A DNA stretch of 64,000 bases from Pseudomonas viridiflava (GTDB taxonomy: Bacteria > Pseudomonadota > Gammaproteobacteria > Pseudomonadales > Pseudomonadaceae), in the NCBI RefSeq assembly GCF_900589395.1, contig NZ_UUIS01000048.1:1-64000 (forward strand), given 5' to 3'. Both the position numbers and the translations under genes were made by a program. Positions 51,240 to 59,068 of the stretch are shown piece after piece. The notes below the pieces were generated by a model. The model saw nothing but the letters and a program-made list of their open reading frames with translations, had not been told where the DNA came from and ran no database searches. How positions within the stretch are numbered: position 1 is the first letter of the stretch; each line of letters begins with the position of its first letter.

Positions 51240-51263
51240 ACGAACGGCCGGCGCCGGAATTTA
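51240..51263 (-). promoter_or_regulatory. PvdS iron-starvation box for pvdP
   Basis: Minus strand TAAAT (51263-51259), 16 bases, CGT (51242-51240). Exact match to the consensus. Confidence 0.85.
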
Positions 51264-51300
51264 TGCGCCCCGGCCGCACAGGCCTGACTGAAGGGCATCC

Positions 51301-51324
51301 TAAAACCACCGGTGCCTGATTCGT
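51301..51324 (+). promoter_or_regulatory. PvdS-type box upstream of azurin
   Basis: TAAAA (51301-51305), 16 bases, CGT (51322-51324). One mismatch to TAAAT-N16-CGT, but the CTGATTCGTC end is identical to that of the pvdM box. It is 39 bp from the azurin start, a normal promoter distance. Confidence 0.65.
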
Positions 51325-51362
51325 CTGCTCTGCAGAACCCTTGAACACCCCTGGAGAATCAC

Positions 51363-51812
51363 ATGCACCGCGCCTTGCTTTTGGCCTTTACCCTCGCCCT
51401 GCCAGGTGCCGCCTGGTCGGCACAAGACTGCGCCACCGAGATTCATGGCACCGACCAGATGACGTTCGACAAAAGCGAAATCGTCGTACCGGCCAGTTGC
51501 AAGACCTTTACCGTCACCCTCAAGCACCCCGGCGAGATGCCCAGGGAAGTCATGGGCCATAACTGGATTCTCAGCAAGACCGACGACATGCAGGCGATCC
51601 TCGACCAGGGCAGTGCCGCCGGTGTCGACAACGGCTACCTGCAGGCCGATGACGCCCGCATCATTGCCCACACCCGGTTTCTCGGGGGCGGCGAACAGGA
51701 CAGCGTCACCTTCGATACCGCCGCGCTCAAGGCCGGCGGGCCGTATCAATTCTTCTGTTCGTTTCCAGGCCACGCGGCGCTGATGAAGGGCGTCCTGAAG
51801 TTCGGGGCCTGA
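51363..51812 (+). CDS. azu: Azurin (blue copper protein)
   Basis: The protein has 149 residues with a signal peptide ([20 protein letters not shown], mature start AQDCATEI). Type-1 copper ligands are all present: His in '[11 protein letters not shown]', and Cys, His and Met in '[15 protein letters not shown]' with the standard C-x4-H-x3-M spacing. The Cys3-Cys26 disulfide partners ('QDCATE', 'PASCKTF') are also there. It is a periplasmic electron carrier. Unusually, it sits inside the pyoverdine locus, divergent from the copper enzyme PvdP, with a PvdS-type promoter of its own. Confidence 0.96.
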   Translation: MHRALLLAFTLALPGAAWSAQDCATEIHGTDQMTFDKSEIVVPASCKTFTVTLKHPGEMPREVMGHNWILSKTDDMQAILDQGSAAGVDNGYLQADDARIIAHTRFLGGGEQDSVTFDTAALKAGGPYQFFCSFPGHAALMKGVLKFGA

Positions 51813-51849
51813 GCCCCGGGGCCGCCGGCAAGGGCGGCCCACCAGGCGC

Positions 51850-52974
51850 CTACCACCGCCCGGAATCGACCCAGAAGTTGACCGACAGCGATGTCGATAC
51901 CGACTCGACCTGATGAAACCAGCCCTCGGGCAGGAACAGCAGGTCACCCGCTTCCAGCACGATGCGATGGAACACCACGCCACGGGCGGCCGGGTATTTT
52001 TCATCGTCCGGGTGATCGGGATTCACATCACAGCCTTCCAGCCCGCCACCCTCGGAAGTCGACCAGGTGCCCAGCGCCTCGCGATGATGCGGCGCGGCGA
52101 GGATGAACGATTTGCGCCCCCAGACCTGGGCGAACAGATTGTCCGAGTCATCGCGATGCAGCGGTGTAAGCGTGCCCTTGGGGCCGATCCAGATGCGCGG
52201 CTTGATGTACAGCGAGCGCTGGAAGTAGTGCGGAAAACGGATCAGCGCCAGCAATTGCGCCGGCATCAGGTTGTTGCCCATGTACGGCGCAGGCTCGCCC
52301 GGTGCGCGGGGGCGCTCCAGCGATTCGATGAACCCGGCAATGGAGGTCGAGCGAAAGTCGCGATCGGTCGAGAAGGTCTTCTGCGCGTAGTCGCCGTGCC
52401 GGGTAATGCCCTTCAACTCGGCGAAATGGATGATCGACTCTTCCCGGCTCATGTTGAACAACGGCCAGTCCTGCAAGGCATCGCTGAGGATCACCGGCGT
52501 GCCATGGGGCAGGTAGTCACGCCGAAACGCGTCCACCGACAGGCTGCTGAACGGGCGCCGCTCGATGCCCGCCAGCGCAGGCTGCGCGGCAGACAGCCGG
52601 TCACTGGCGCGCTCGCGCGCCGGGTAGCGCTGGTTCATTTTCGCCGCTGGCTGCTCGACGGTCGTGCCACGCCGCGCGGCGTTGATGATCTGCGGCAACA
52701 GGGTCGCCAGCCCCATCTGCCCGTCGATCTTCAGGCGGCCATTGGCAAACAGCTCCTCGACATCCTGGGTGCCCTGCACAATGCCGGCAAAAGCCTGTGC
52801 GTCCACCGCAATGGTGACATCGGCCGCAGCATGCCGGCCGGCACGCACTTGCAGCGTGTCGTGCACGGCCGCCCACACCGCTTCGCCCTGGCCGAAATCG
52901 AACTGGTACACACCCCGCGCGCCCACCGCCTGCGCACCGGCAAACAAGCGGGTCAATACCGCAAGCACATCCAT
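51850..52974 (-). CDS. SCP2-cupin (JmjC-like) protein, putative Fe(II) oxygenase
   Basis: The protein has 374 residues. Residues about 1-110 resemble an SCP2 lipid-binding fold ('GVYQFDFGQGEAVWAAVHDT', 'IVQGTQDVEELFANGRLKID', 'GQMGLATLLPQI'). Residues about 130-374 are a cupin_8/JmjC-like domain with 'FRRDYLPHGTPVILSDALQD', the iron-binding H-x-D in 'LTPLHRDDSDNLFAQVWGRK', a distal His in 'LPEGWFHQVESVS' and the end 'TSLSVNFWVDSGRW'. This type hydroxylates amino-acid or protein side chains using 2-oxoglutarate. A near-consensus PvdS box upstream ties it to the siderophore genes; a role in hydroxylating a pyoverdine residue such as Asp is possible but unproven. Confidence 0.8.
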   Translation of the reverse strand: MDVLAVLTRLFAGAQAVGARGVYQFDFGQGEAVWAAVHDTLQVRAGRHAAADVTIAVDAQAFAGIVQGTQDVEELFANGRLKIDGQMGLATLLPQIINAARRGTTVEQPAAKMNQRYPARERASDRLSAAQPALAGIERRPFSSLSVDAFRRDYLPHGTPVILSDALQDWPLFNMSREESIIHFAELKGITRHGDYAQKTFSTDRDFRSTSIAGFIESLERPRAPGEPAPYMGNNLMPAQLLALIRFPHYFQRSLYIKPRIWIGPKGTLTPLHRDDSDNLFAQVWGRKSFILAAPHHREALGTWSTSEGGGLEGCDVNPDHPDDEKYPAARGVVFHRIVLEAGDLLFLPEGWFHQVESVSTSLSVNFWVDSGRW

Positions 52975-53048
52975 ACGTCACCTCATCTGAGCCTCTGACC
53001 CAGTGCCCGCCCGCCTCCTTGCACAGCGACGCACCCCATGGCCTGTAG

Positions 53049-53072
53049 ACGAGCGGCCCTGCCGGGAAATTA
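53049..53072 (-). promoter_or_regulatory. PvdS-type box (one mismatch) upstream of the SCP2-cupin gene
   Basis: Minus strand TAATT (53072-53068), 16 bases, CGT (53051-53049). One base differs from TAAAT; the following TCCC after it fits the extended consensus. It is 75 bp from the start codon. Confidence 0.5.
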
Positions 53073-53089
53073 TCGCGCGCCACCCGGCT

Positions 53090-53113
53090 TAAATTGCGCC
53101 GCGCCTGATTCGT
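53090..53113 (+). promoter_or_regulatory. PvdS iron-starvation box for pvdM operon
   Basis: TAAAT (53090-53094), 16 bases, CGT (53111-53113). Exact consensus, 58 bp upstream of the pvdM start. Confidence 0.88.
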
Positions 53114-53170
53114 CACTTCTCCCAATCACCGGCCGTGCGCCGGTTCACGTCGATAGCGCCCGGGAGTTTG

Positions 53171-54529
53171 ATGAGCATGAGTCGCGCCGCCAGGAAATGG
53201 CTGATCTTGAGCCTTGTGACAGTGGCTGCACTGGTGGCTGCCGCCGCGCTGGCCTGGTGGGTGTTCATCGGCCGCCTGCAGCCCTATCCGGCGGACGTCA
53301 TGCGCCGCGCCAACGAGATGCAGGAGCGTATTCTCTCGTTCGACAGCCATATCGATATCCAGCCCACCTTCGGCCAGGCCGGCAACGAAGCCAATATTGA
53401 TGGCCAGACCCAGTTCGACCTGGTCAAGGCCGCACGCGGTCGCCTCAGCGGTGCCGCACTGACGCTCTGGACCTGGCCGGAGTTCTGGAACGGCGCCAAT
53501 GCCCCGCACCGGCCGACCCCGGGCTTTGTCGAGGCCGCCCGTCACGAACTGGAGACCCGCTACCGCATCATCACCGGCATCGCCCGCGACTTTCCCAACC
53601 AGGCCGGCATCGCCTACACACCGGCCGACTTCAAGCGCCTGGCCTATGAAGGCAAGTTCGCCATCGTCATCAGCATGCTCAATGCCTACCCGCTGGGCGA
53701 TGATGTCTCGGCCCTGGACGACTGGGCCGCACGCGGCATGCGCATCTTCGGTTTCAGCTACGTGGCCAACAATGCCTGGGCCGACTCGTCGCGGCCCATG
53801 CCGTTCTTCGGTGATTCGCCGGACGAGCACGGCGGCCTCTCGCCGCTGGGCCGCCAGGCGGTGCAGCGCCTCAATGACCTGGGCGTGGTGATCGACGTGT
53901 CGCACATGTCCAGCCAGGCCCTGGAGCAGGTCGCGCAACTGAGCCGCGCGCCCATCATTGCCTCGCATTCCAGCGTCCGGGGCCTGGTCGACCTGCAGCG
54001 CAACCTCACCGACAAGGAACTGCGCCTGATCCGCGACACCGGTGGCGTGGTACAGATTCCGGGCTTTTCGTCCTACCTCAAGCCGTTTTCCGAGCAGACG
54101 CTGGACAAAATCAACCAGATGCGCGCCGGCTTCGGCCTGCCCAAGGTGCAGAACCTGTCCCAGGCCAGCATGCCGGCCGACCCGGTGTTTTCCATCTGGC
54201 CGGAAAAGAAGTTCGGCGAATACGCCGGCGCCCTGTACGCCATCCTGGACGAGGACCCGCGCGCCACGCTCCAAGCGTTCGGCGACGCCATCGAGTACGC
54301 CGTGAAGAAGATCGGCATTGACCACGTGGGCATCAGTTCCGACTTCAACGACGGTGGCGGGCTCATCGGCTGGGAGAACGTGGGCGATACCCGCAACGTG
54401 ACTGCCGAGCTGATCCAGCGCGGTTATTCGGAACAGGACATTGCCAAATTGTGGGGCGGCAATTTCCTGCGGGTATGGGAGCAGGTGCAGCAAGCCGGCA
54501 GCCATGCACCGGCCGCGGCCAGTCAGTAG
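53171..54529 (+). CDS. pvdM: Dipeptidase-like pyoverdine maturation protein PvdM
   Basis: The protein is 452 residues from ATG 53171. An N-terminal membrane anchor or signal (RKWLILSLVTVAALVAAAAL) is followed by a renal-dipeptidase-like amidohydrolase barrel: 'ILSFDSHIDIQPTFGQ' (HxD metal site), 'LGVVIDVSHMSSQALEQVAQ', 'APIIASHSSVRGLVDLQ' and 'IGIDHVGISSDFNDGGGLIG'. In pyoverdine producers, PvdM is periplasmic and needed for PvdP-dependent ferribactin oxidation. First gene of the pvdM-DUF1624-pvdO-pvdYII run. Confidence 0.92.
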   Translation: MSMSRAARKWLILSLVTVAALVAAAALAWWVFIGRLQPYPADVMRRANEMQERILSFDSHIDIQPTFGQAGNEANIDGQTQFDLVKAARGRLSGAALTLWTWPEFWNGANAPHRPTPGFVEAARHELETRYRIITGIARDFPNQAGIAYTPADFKRLAYEGKFAIVISMLNAYPLGDDVSALDDWAARGMRIFGFSYVANNAWADSSRPMPFFGDSPDEHGGLSPLGRQAVQRLNDLGVVIDVSHMSSQALEQVAQLSRAPIIASHSSVRGLVDLQRNLTDKELRLIRDTGGVVQIPGFSSYLKPFSEQTLDKINQMRAGFGLPKVQNLSQASMPADPVFSIWPEKKFGEYAGALYAILDEDPRATLQAFGDAIEYAVKKIGIDHVGISSDFNDGGGLIGWENVGDTRNVTAELIQRGYSEQDIAKLWGGNFLRVWEQVQQAGSHAPAAASQ

Positions 54530-54544
54530 ACCGGAGGACGCCCC

Positions 54545-55753
54545 ATGAGCATTTCACTGCAGACCCGCACCGCAAGCGCTGCGCCAGTGCACCCGGCGGT
54601 CGAGGCAGGCAGCCGGCGGGTGGCACGCGCCCGATTGGCGTCGATTGATGCCCTGCGCGGCGTGATCCTGCTGGCCATGCTGGTCGACCATGTGCGCGAG
54701 ACGTTTTTTTTGCATCATGAAGTTGCCGACCCGGTGGACTACCACACCCCGCTGGGCCTGTACCTGACCCGGATGATCACCGAACCCTGTGCGCCACTGT
54801 TCGTATTCCTGACCGGCCTGTCGGCCTGGCTGTACAGCCAGTCGCATGGCCTGAGGGACACCAGCACCTTCTTGCTCAAGCGCGGGCTGTTTCTGATTGT
54901 GCTGGAGGTCACGCTGGTGGATTTCGCCTGGAGCGGCGAATTCCCGGCACGCTCCCTGGACCTGCAAGTGATCTGGTGCATTGGCGTGAGCATGGTGGTA
55001 CTGGCCGGCCTGCTGCGCGTACCCCGGCCTGTGCTGTGGTTGCTGGGCATTGCGATCATCGCCGGGCACAACCTGCTCGATGGTCTTGCCATCGATCATC
55101 AGTCGGCCCTCTATCTGCCCTGGGCCATGCTGCACGAGCGGGCTTCGTTCGAGTTTGCGCACTTTCCGGCAATCTTCACCAGTTACCCGCTGCTGCCCTG
55201 GTTCGGGGTGATCATCCTGGGCTACGCCGCCGGCCCCCTGTATGACGCCCGTGTCGAGGCGCGGCAACGTATTTCCATCCTGCTCAGGGGCGCGACCTTG
55301 CTGTTCGTCGCCTTCGTCGCGCTGCGCTACCTGAACGGCTACGGCGAAAAACCCTGGGTCCGCACCGGGGACCTGATCGAGACGCTCAAGAGTTTCAAGA
55401 GCGCCACCAAGTACCCGCCGTCGCTGCTGTACCTGCTGCCCTCGCTGGCTTTCGGCCTGGCCACCCTGGCCTGGCTGGAAAAGTACCAGGACAGCCGGGC
55501 GGTCAGGGTCATGGCCATCTATGGCGGCGCGCCGATGTTTTTCTACCTGCTGCACCTGTACACGCTCAAGCTCATCTACCTGGCCGTGCTGCACACCCTG
55601 GGGCCGAACATGGGCCGCTACTACGGCTTCGACACCCTTTCCGGCATCTGGCTGTGCAGCGCGGTGCTGAGCATTGCGCTGTTCTTTCCCACGGCCTGGT
55701 TTGCACGCCTCAAGCAGCGGCGCCGGGACATGGCCTGGCTGAGGTATTTCTGA
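54545..55753 (+). CDS. DUF1624 multi-span membrane acyltransferase-like protein
   Basis: The protein has 402 residues. The opening 'RLASIDALRGVILLAMLVDH' is the DUF1624/HGSNAT-type motif with the conserved Arg-Gly, and 'PLFVFLTGLSAWLYSQS' follows. At least eight hydrophobic helices run to the C-terminus ('FLIVLEVTLVDFAWSG', 'VIWCIGVSMVVLAGLLRV', 'YPLLPWFGVIILGYAAGPLY', 'MFFYLLHLYTLKLIYLAVLH'). Relatives transfer acetyl or other acyl groups across membranes. It is 15 bp after pvdM and 54 bp before pvdO, where many pvd loci have pvdN, so a role in pyoverdine side-chain acylation is an attractive inference. Confidence 0.85.
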   Translation: MSISLQTRTASAAPVHPAVEAGSRRVARARLASIDALRGVILLAMLVDHVRETFFLHHEVADPVDYHTPLGLYLTRMITEPCAPLFVFLTGLSAWLYSQSHGLRDTSTFLLKRGLFLIVLEVTLVDFAWSGEFPARSLDLQVIWCIGVSMVVLAGLLRVPRPVLWLLGIAIIAGHNLLDGLAIDHQSALYLPWAMLHERASFEFAHFPAIFTSYPLLPWFGVIILGYAAGPLYDARVEARQRISILLRGATLLFVAFVALRYLNGYGEKPWVRTGDLIETLKSFKSATKYPPSLLYLLPSLAFGLATLAWLEKYQDSRAVRVMAIYGGAPMFFYLLHLYTLKLIYLAVLHTLGPNMGRYYGFDTLSGIWLCSAVLSIALFFPTAWFARLKQRRRDMAWLRYF

Positions 55754-55807
55754 CCCCACAGCCGGCCGGCCCCTGCGCGCTGCCGATTCATTGTCATCGA
55801 GGTCTTC

Positions 55808-56665
55808 ATGAAATCATTCACCCTGATGTGTTCGACCGCCTGCCTGGCGTTATCGCTCAGTAGCCCGGCCGCCGAGGAGCAACCGCCCGGCACCGTCTTC
55901 AAGGACTGCAAGGACTGCCCGGAGATGGTGGTGCTGCCTGCCGGCCGTTATGTCATGGGCACGCCGGACGAGGAGCTGGGCCGCCAGCCCGACGAAGGCC
56001 CGCAACACACCGTGACCTTCGCCAGGCCCTTCGCGATCAGCCGCTTCCAGGTCACCGCCGGTGAGCTGGACGCCTACATCAAGGCCAGCGGCGTGGTGAT
56101 CAAGAGCGGCGACGAACGCCCCGGCCGCTGGTGCGAAGCCAGCAAGCCTCGCTACAAGCAAGAGCCCAGGCAGCCAGCGGTGTGCATCGACTTTGCGGAA
56201 GTCCAGGGGTATGCCAAATGGCTGGCGCAGCAGACCGGCAAGCCGTACCGCATGGTCAGTGAAGCCGAGCGTGAATATGCCGCCCGGGCAGGCTCGACCG
56301 GCCCCTTCCCGTTCGCGTTCGACCAGCCAGGCCAGTACCAGATCAGCCAGCACGCCAACACCTATGGCCCCAGGGATGGCTACACCTACAGCGCGCCGGT
56401 CGGCAGCTACCCGCCCAATGCCTTCGGCGTGTATGACGCACACGGCAATGTGTATGAGTGGGTGGCTGATTGCTGGCACGAACATTATGCAGGTGCCCCT
56501 TCCGACGGCAGTGCGTGGGTCGACAACCCGCAGTGCGAGGTTGCGCAGATGCGCGGCAATGACTGGGGCGAGCCTCCGATCTTTTCTCGTTCAGGCAACC
56601 GCAATGCAATCTTCAAGAATCTGCGCGGTGATTTTCTTGGCTTCAGAGTCGCACGCGAGCTTTGA
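55808..56665 (+). CDS. pvdO: Formylglycine-generating-enzyme-like protein PvdO
   Basis: The protein has 285 residues with a signal peptide (MKSFTLMCSTACLALSLSSP, cleaved after 'AA'). The FGE/sulfatase-modifying domain covers the rest: 'MVVLPAGRYVMGTPDEELGR', 'FARPFAISRFQVTAGELDAY', 'QGYAKWLAQQTGKPYRMVSE' and 'NAFGVYDAHGNVYEWVADCW'. PvdO acts in the periplasm in the final oxidation of dihydropyoverdine to the mature chromophore. Confidence 0.93.
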   Translation: MKSFTLMCSTACLALSLSSPAAEEQPPGTVFKDCKDCPEMVVLPAGRYVMGTPDEELGRQPDEGPQHTVTFARPFAISRFQVTAGELDAYIKASGVVIKSGDERPGRWCEASKPRYKQEPRQPAVCIDFAEVQGYAKWLAQQTGKPYRMVSEAEREYAARAGSTGPFPFAFDQPGQYQISQHANTYGPRDGYTYSAPVGSYPPNAFGVYDAHGNVYEWVADCWHEHYAGAPSDGSAWVDNPQCEVAQMRGNDWGEPPIFSRSGNRNAIFKNLRGDFLGFRVAREL

Positions 56666-56711
56666 ATCAACACGTGCGTAACCGATTGACCACCCCGGAC
56701 AAGAGTGCTTT

Positions 56712-57731
56712 ATGAACAACCTACTATTCAGCCTGGTATTGAGTGACGGTTCACACGCCAAGGTCATCGAGGCCGCCGAGGGCGCAGGGCAACTGGTGGT
56801 GACCGGTTACCCACCGGTGAGCTATCGGGCGCAAGGCGATACGATAACCCTGGAGTCATTGCCGGCGGGCGTTACCCCTCTGGCTCTGCTGGCCCTGCTT
56901 GGCAGCCGCTTCTGCCGACGCCGCCGGTGCACGCACCTGGTGCTGGTGATTGCAACGGACCGGGCCTTTGCCGTGATGGCTGTCCGGCTGGGCGTCGCCG
57001 ACCGTTACAGCGCACAATCGCACGATCACATGGCACTGCACTGTAAACGCCGTACCTTCTGGCAACATCCGCTGCCCTGGCTGACAGCCCCGTCGAGCGG
57101 CCATACCGCCCCCGACTATGGCTTCAGCGCACAACAGCGACACCCCAGGCGCCCTCCACTCCCGCATTCGGAGGTCTATCGCCGCTACCTTCCAGGGCTC
57201 GACACCACATTCACCCTGCGCACGCTGGACCCTGACAAGGACCTGGAGACCTTTCACCGCTGGATGAACCTTGAGCAGGTCGCTTTTTTCTGGGAACAGG
57301 CCGGCAGCCTGGAAGAACAGGCCGCTTATCTGCAGACCTTGTTCCAAGACCCTCGCGTGCATCCGTTGATCGGGTGTTTCGACGATGAACCCTTTGCCTA
57401 TTTCGAAGTGTACTGGTGCAAGGAGGACCGTATCGCCCCGTACTATGACGTGCATGATTACGATCGGGGCTGGCATGTGGTCATCGGTGAAAGCAAACAC
57501 CAGGGCATCGGCAAGTTACGCGCCTGGTTTGGCTCGTTGATGCACTACATGTTTCTGGATGACCCGCGCACCCAGAGAATCATGGGCGAACCGCGAATCG
57601 ACCATACCCGACAGATCGACTTTCTCAAGTCCCAGGGTTACGGTCATTTGAAGAATATCCAGCTGCCCCACAAGAAAGCCGCCCTGCTGCGCCTGGAGCG
57701 AGAGCATTTCTTCGACGAACACGCCTTCTGA
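56712..57731 (+). CDS. pvdYII: N5-hydroxyornithine acetyltransferase PvdYII-like
   Basis: The protein has 339 residues. The C-terminal half from about 160 is an IucB/AlcB-type GNAT acyltransferase: 'FTLRTLDPDKDLETFHRWMN', 'AYFEVYWCKEDRIAPYYDVH', 'HVVIGESKHQGIGKLRAWFG' and 'RTQRIMGEPRIDHTRQIDFL'. The N-terminal half is less conserved. It acetylates N5-hydroxyornithine for pyoverdine. It follows pvdO by 46 bp and is convergent with pvdF. Confidence 0.85.
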   Translation: MNNLLFSLVLSDGSHAKVIEAAEGAGQLVVTGYPPVSYRAQGDTITLESLPAGVTPLALLALLGSRFCRRRRCTHLVLVIATDRAFAVMAVRLGVADRYSAQSHDHMALHCKRRTFWQHPLPWLTAPSSGHTAPDYGFSAQQRHPRRPPLPHSEVYRRYLPGLDTTFTLRTLDPDKDLETFHRWMNLEQVAFFWEQAGSLEEQAAYLQTLFQDPRVHPLIGCFDDEPFAYFEVYWCKEDRIAPYYDVHDYDRGWHVVIGESKHQGIGKLRAWFGSLMHYMFLDDPRTQRIMGEPRIDHTRQIDFLKSQGYGHLKNIQLPHKKAALLRLEREHFFDEHAF

Positions 57732-57751
57732 ACACCCTTTGGTGACACGCC

Positions 57752-57773
57752 GGTCAGTCAAGCCAGACTGACC
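57752..57773 (+). terminator. Hairpin after the pvdM-pvdYII operon
   Basis: GGTCAGTC (57752-57759) and GACTGACC (57766-57773) pair perfectly around a six-base loop, followed by TTTC. It lies 21 bp after the pvdYII stop. Confidence 0.7.
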
Positions 57774-57856
57774 TTTCACAAGAACGGACACAGGGCCTGG
57801 GCCTATCAACGCCCGCGCCCTCCAGAGCAAGACCCGCCTGCCAGGTCAACGGCCAC

Positions 57857-58732
57857 TCAGGCCGGTTGAGTGGCCTGCGTGCAGGCCGAAGCGTCCAGCC
57901 CGTTATCCACACGTCCGGCAATATGTTCGAGCCCTGTCACCAACAGCGGCAACAGACTCAGGTTGAAATTGTTCCAACGCAGTTCAAGGATTGTGTCGCT
58001 GGCTGACACTGGCGTGTTCAACGCATCGACCATGACCTCGCCGGAGTCAATGCCGGTATCGACGTAGTGAAAGGAAGCACCGGTTTTATCGAGCGTTCGG
58101 GCAGGCACCGTCTCCAGGGTCTGCCAGTCAACCACTTTCAGTCCGCGCGCACCGTACAAGGCATCCCAGGTCGCGTAGGCCCCTCGACGCACATAGGGGG
58201 AGTCCAGGCGCGTGATGCCTGGGTGAATATTGAAGATGCGCCGGTCAAACTGACTGCCAGGGCGCACCAGGTTATCCAGGATCACCAGAAGCCCGTCGAG
58301 CACCACGACATCGGCCTTCAACGCCAGCAACAGATCAAGCACCTGTTGCTCGAACTCTTTCTTGCCCGGCACCCGCTCAGCGGCGCCCAAGGGCAGGCGG
58401 CGGTAACGGGACGGAACGCAGAACAGCATTTCATTCACGCCTCGTCCCTGCAGGGCAAGGTCGCAAGGGTAGAACCATTGCCCACTCGCCTGAGGTGTAA
58501 ATCCATAGCCCGCAAGCTTGCCTTGATCTCTTGGAGAGTCAGGGTCGTCGTCATTGATCACACCGACCAATTCATAACGCTCCCCCAGCGACGTTTCATT
58601 CAGCGCCCTGACCAGGTACTCAAGTGGCGACATCATGTAGCGGTAACCGCCCTGATAGGGTATCGACTGGCCGGCCAGGTCCGCCGCGGCATTCCTGAAC
58701 GACCATATGTAGACCAGCTTTATTTTTTCCAT
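57857..58732 (-). CDS. pvdF: N5-hydroxyornithine formyltransferase PvdF
   Basis: The protein is 291 residues from ATG 58732 (MEKIKLVYIWSFRNAAADLA). It has the formyltransferase core ('ALKADVVVLDGLLVILDNLV', 'RRIFNIHPGITRLDSPYVRR', 'GASFHYVDTGIDSGEVMVDA') with the N-H-D catalytic triad (Asn in FNIHPG, its His, and Asp in DTGIDSG). It uses N10-formyl-tetrahydrofolate. Its own PvdS box lies 38 bp upstream, divergent from pvdA. Confidence 0.94.
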   Translation of the reverse strand: MEKIKLVYIWSFRNAAADLAGQSIPYQGGYRYMMSPLEYLVRALNETSLGERYELVGVINDDDPDSPRDQGKLAGYGFTPQASGQWFYPCDLALQGRGVNEMLFCVPSRYRRLPLGAAERVPGKKEFEQQVLDLLLALKADVVVLDGLLVILDNLVRPGSQFDRRIFNIHPGITRLDSPYVRRGAYATWDALYGARGLKVVDWQTLETVPARTLDKTGASFHYVDTGIDSGEVMVDALNTPVSASDTILELRWNNFNLSLLPLLVTGLEHIAGRVDNGLDASACTQATQPA

Positions 58733-58769
58733 GTCCCCTCCAGCGCATTGGGTTGCCAACACGTCAGAG

Positions 58770-58793
58770 ACGAATACTCACCCCACGAATTTA
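58770..58793 (-). promoter_or_regulatory. PvdS iron-starvation box for pvdF
   Basis: Minus strand TAAAT (58793-58789), 16 bases, CGT (58772-58770). Exact consensus. Confidence 0.88.
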
Positions 58794-58899
58794 CCGGGAC
58801 TCGCCGGGGGCCGATTGCCACCCGGACCTGCTGCCCCTGCACAACCGTCATCAATGCAGCCTCGCCAGGCTGACAATCGAACCGGCCTTGCTGGCCGTC

Positions 58900-58923
58900 T
58901 AAATCCTGCCCTGCGGTTTTCGT
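58900..58923 (+). promoter_or_regulatory. PvdS iron-starvation box for pvdA
   Basis: TAAAT (58900-58904), 16 bases, CGT (58921-58923). Exact consensus. It leaves an unusually long leader of about 140 bases before the pvdA start at 59069; the leader holds no ORF I would call. Confidence 0.85.
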
Positions 58924-59068
58924 CTTTTCAAAAAGCGCCTGCTTGACCTCTTCCATCGACCGGCCAGGGGAAAGGCTGGCTGCGGGCCTGAAAAACACGA
59001 TGCCCGGCCGATCAGGCTCGCCATGCGGCTGACGCTCATCTCCTTTTATTCGACCAAGGATTGCAGAC

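Noticed and set aside
57851..57875. Terminator hairpin at the 3' end of pvdF
   Set aside because: GGCCACTCA/TGAGTGGCC can pair, but it overlaps the coding end and has no T run on the minus strand, so I do not call it as a terminator.
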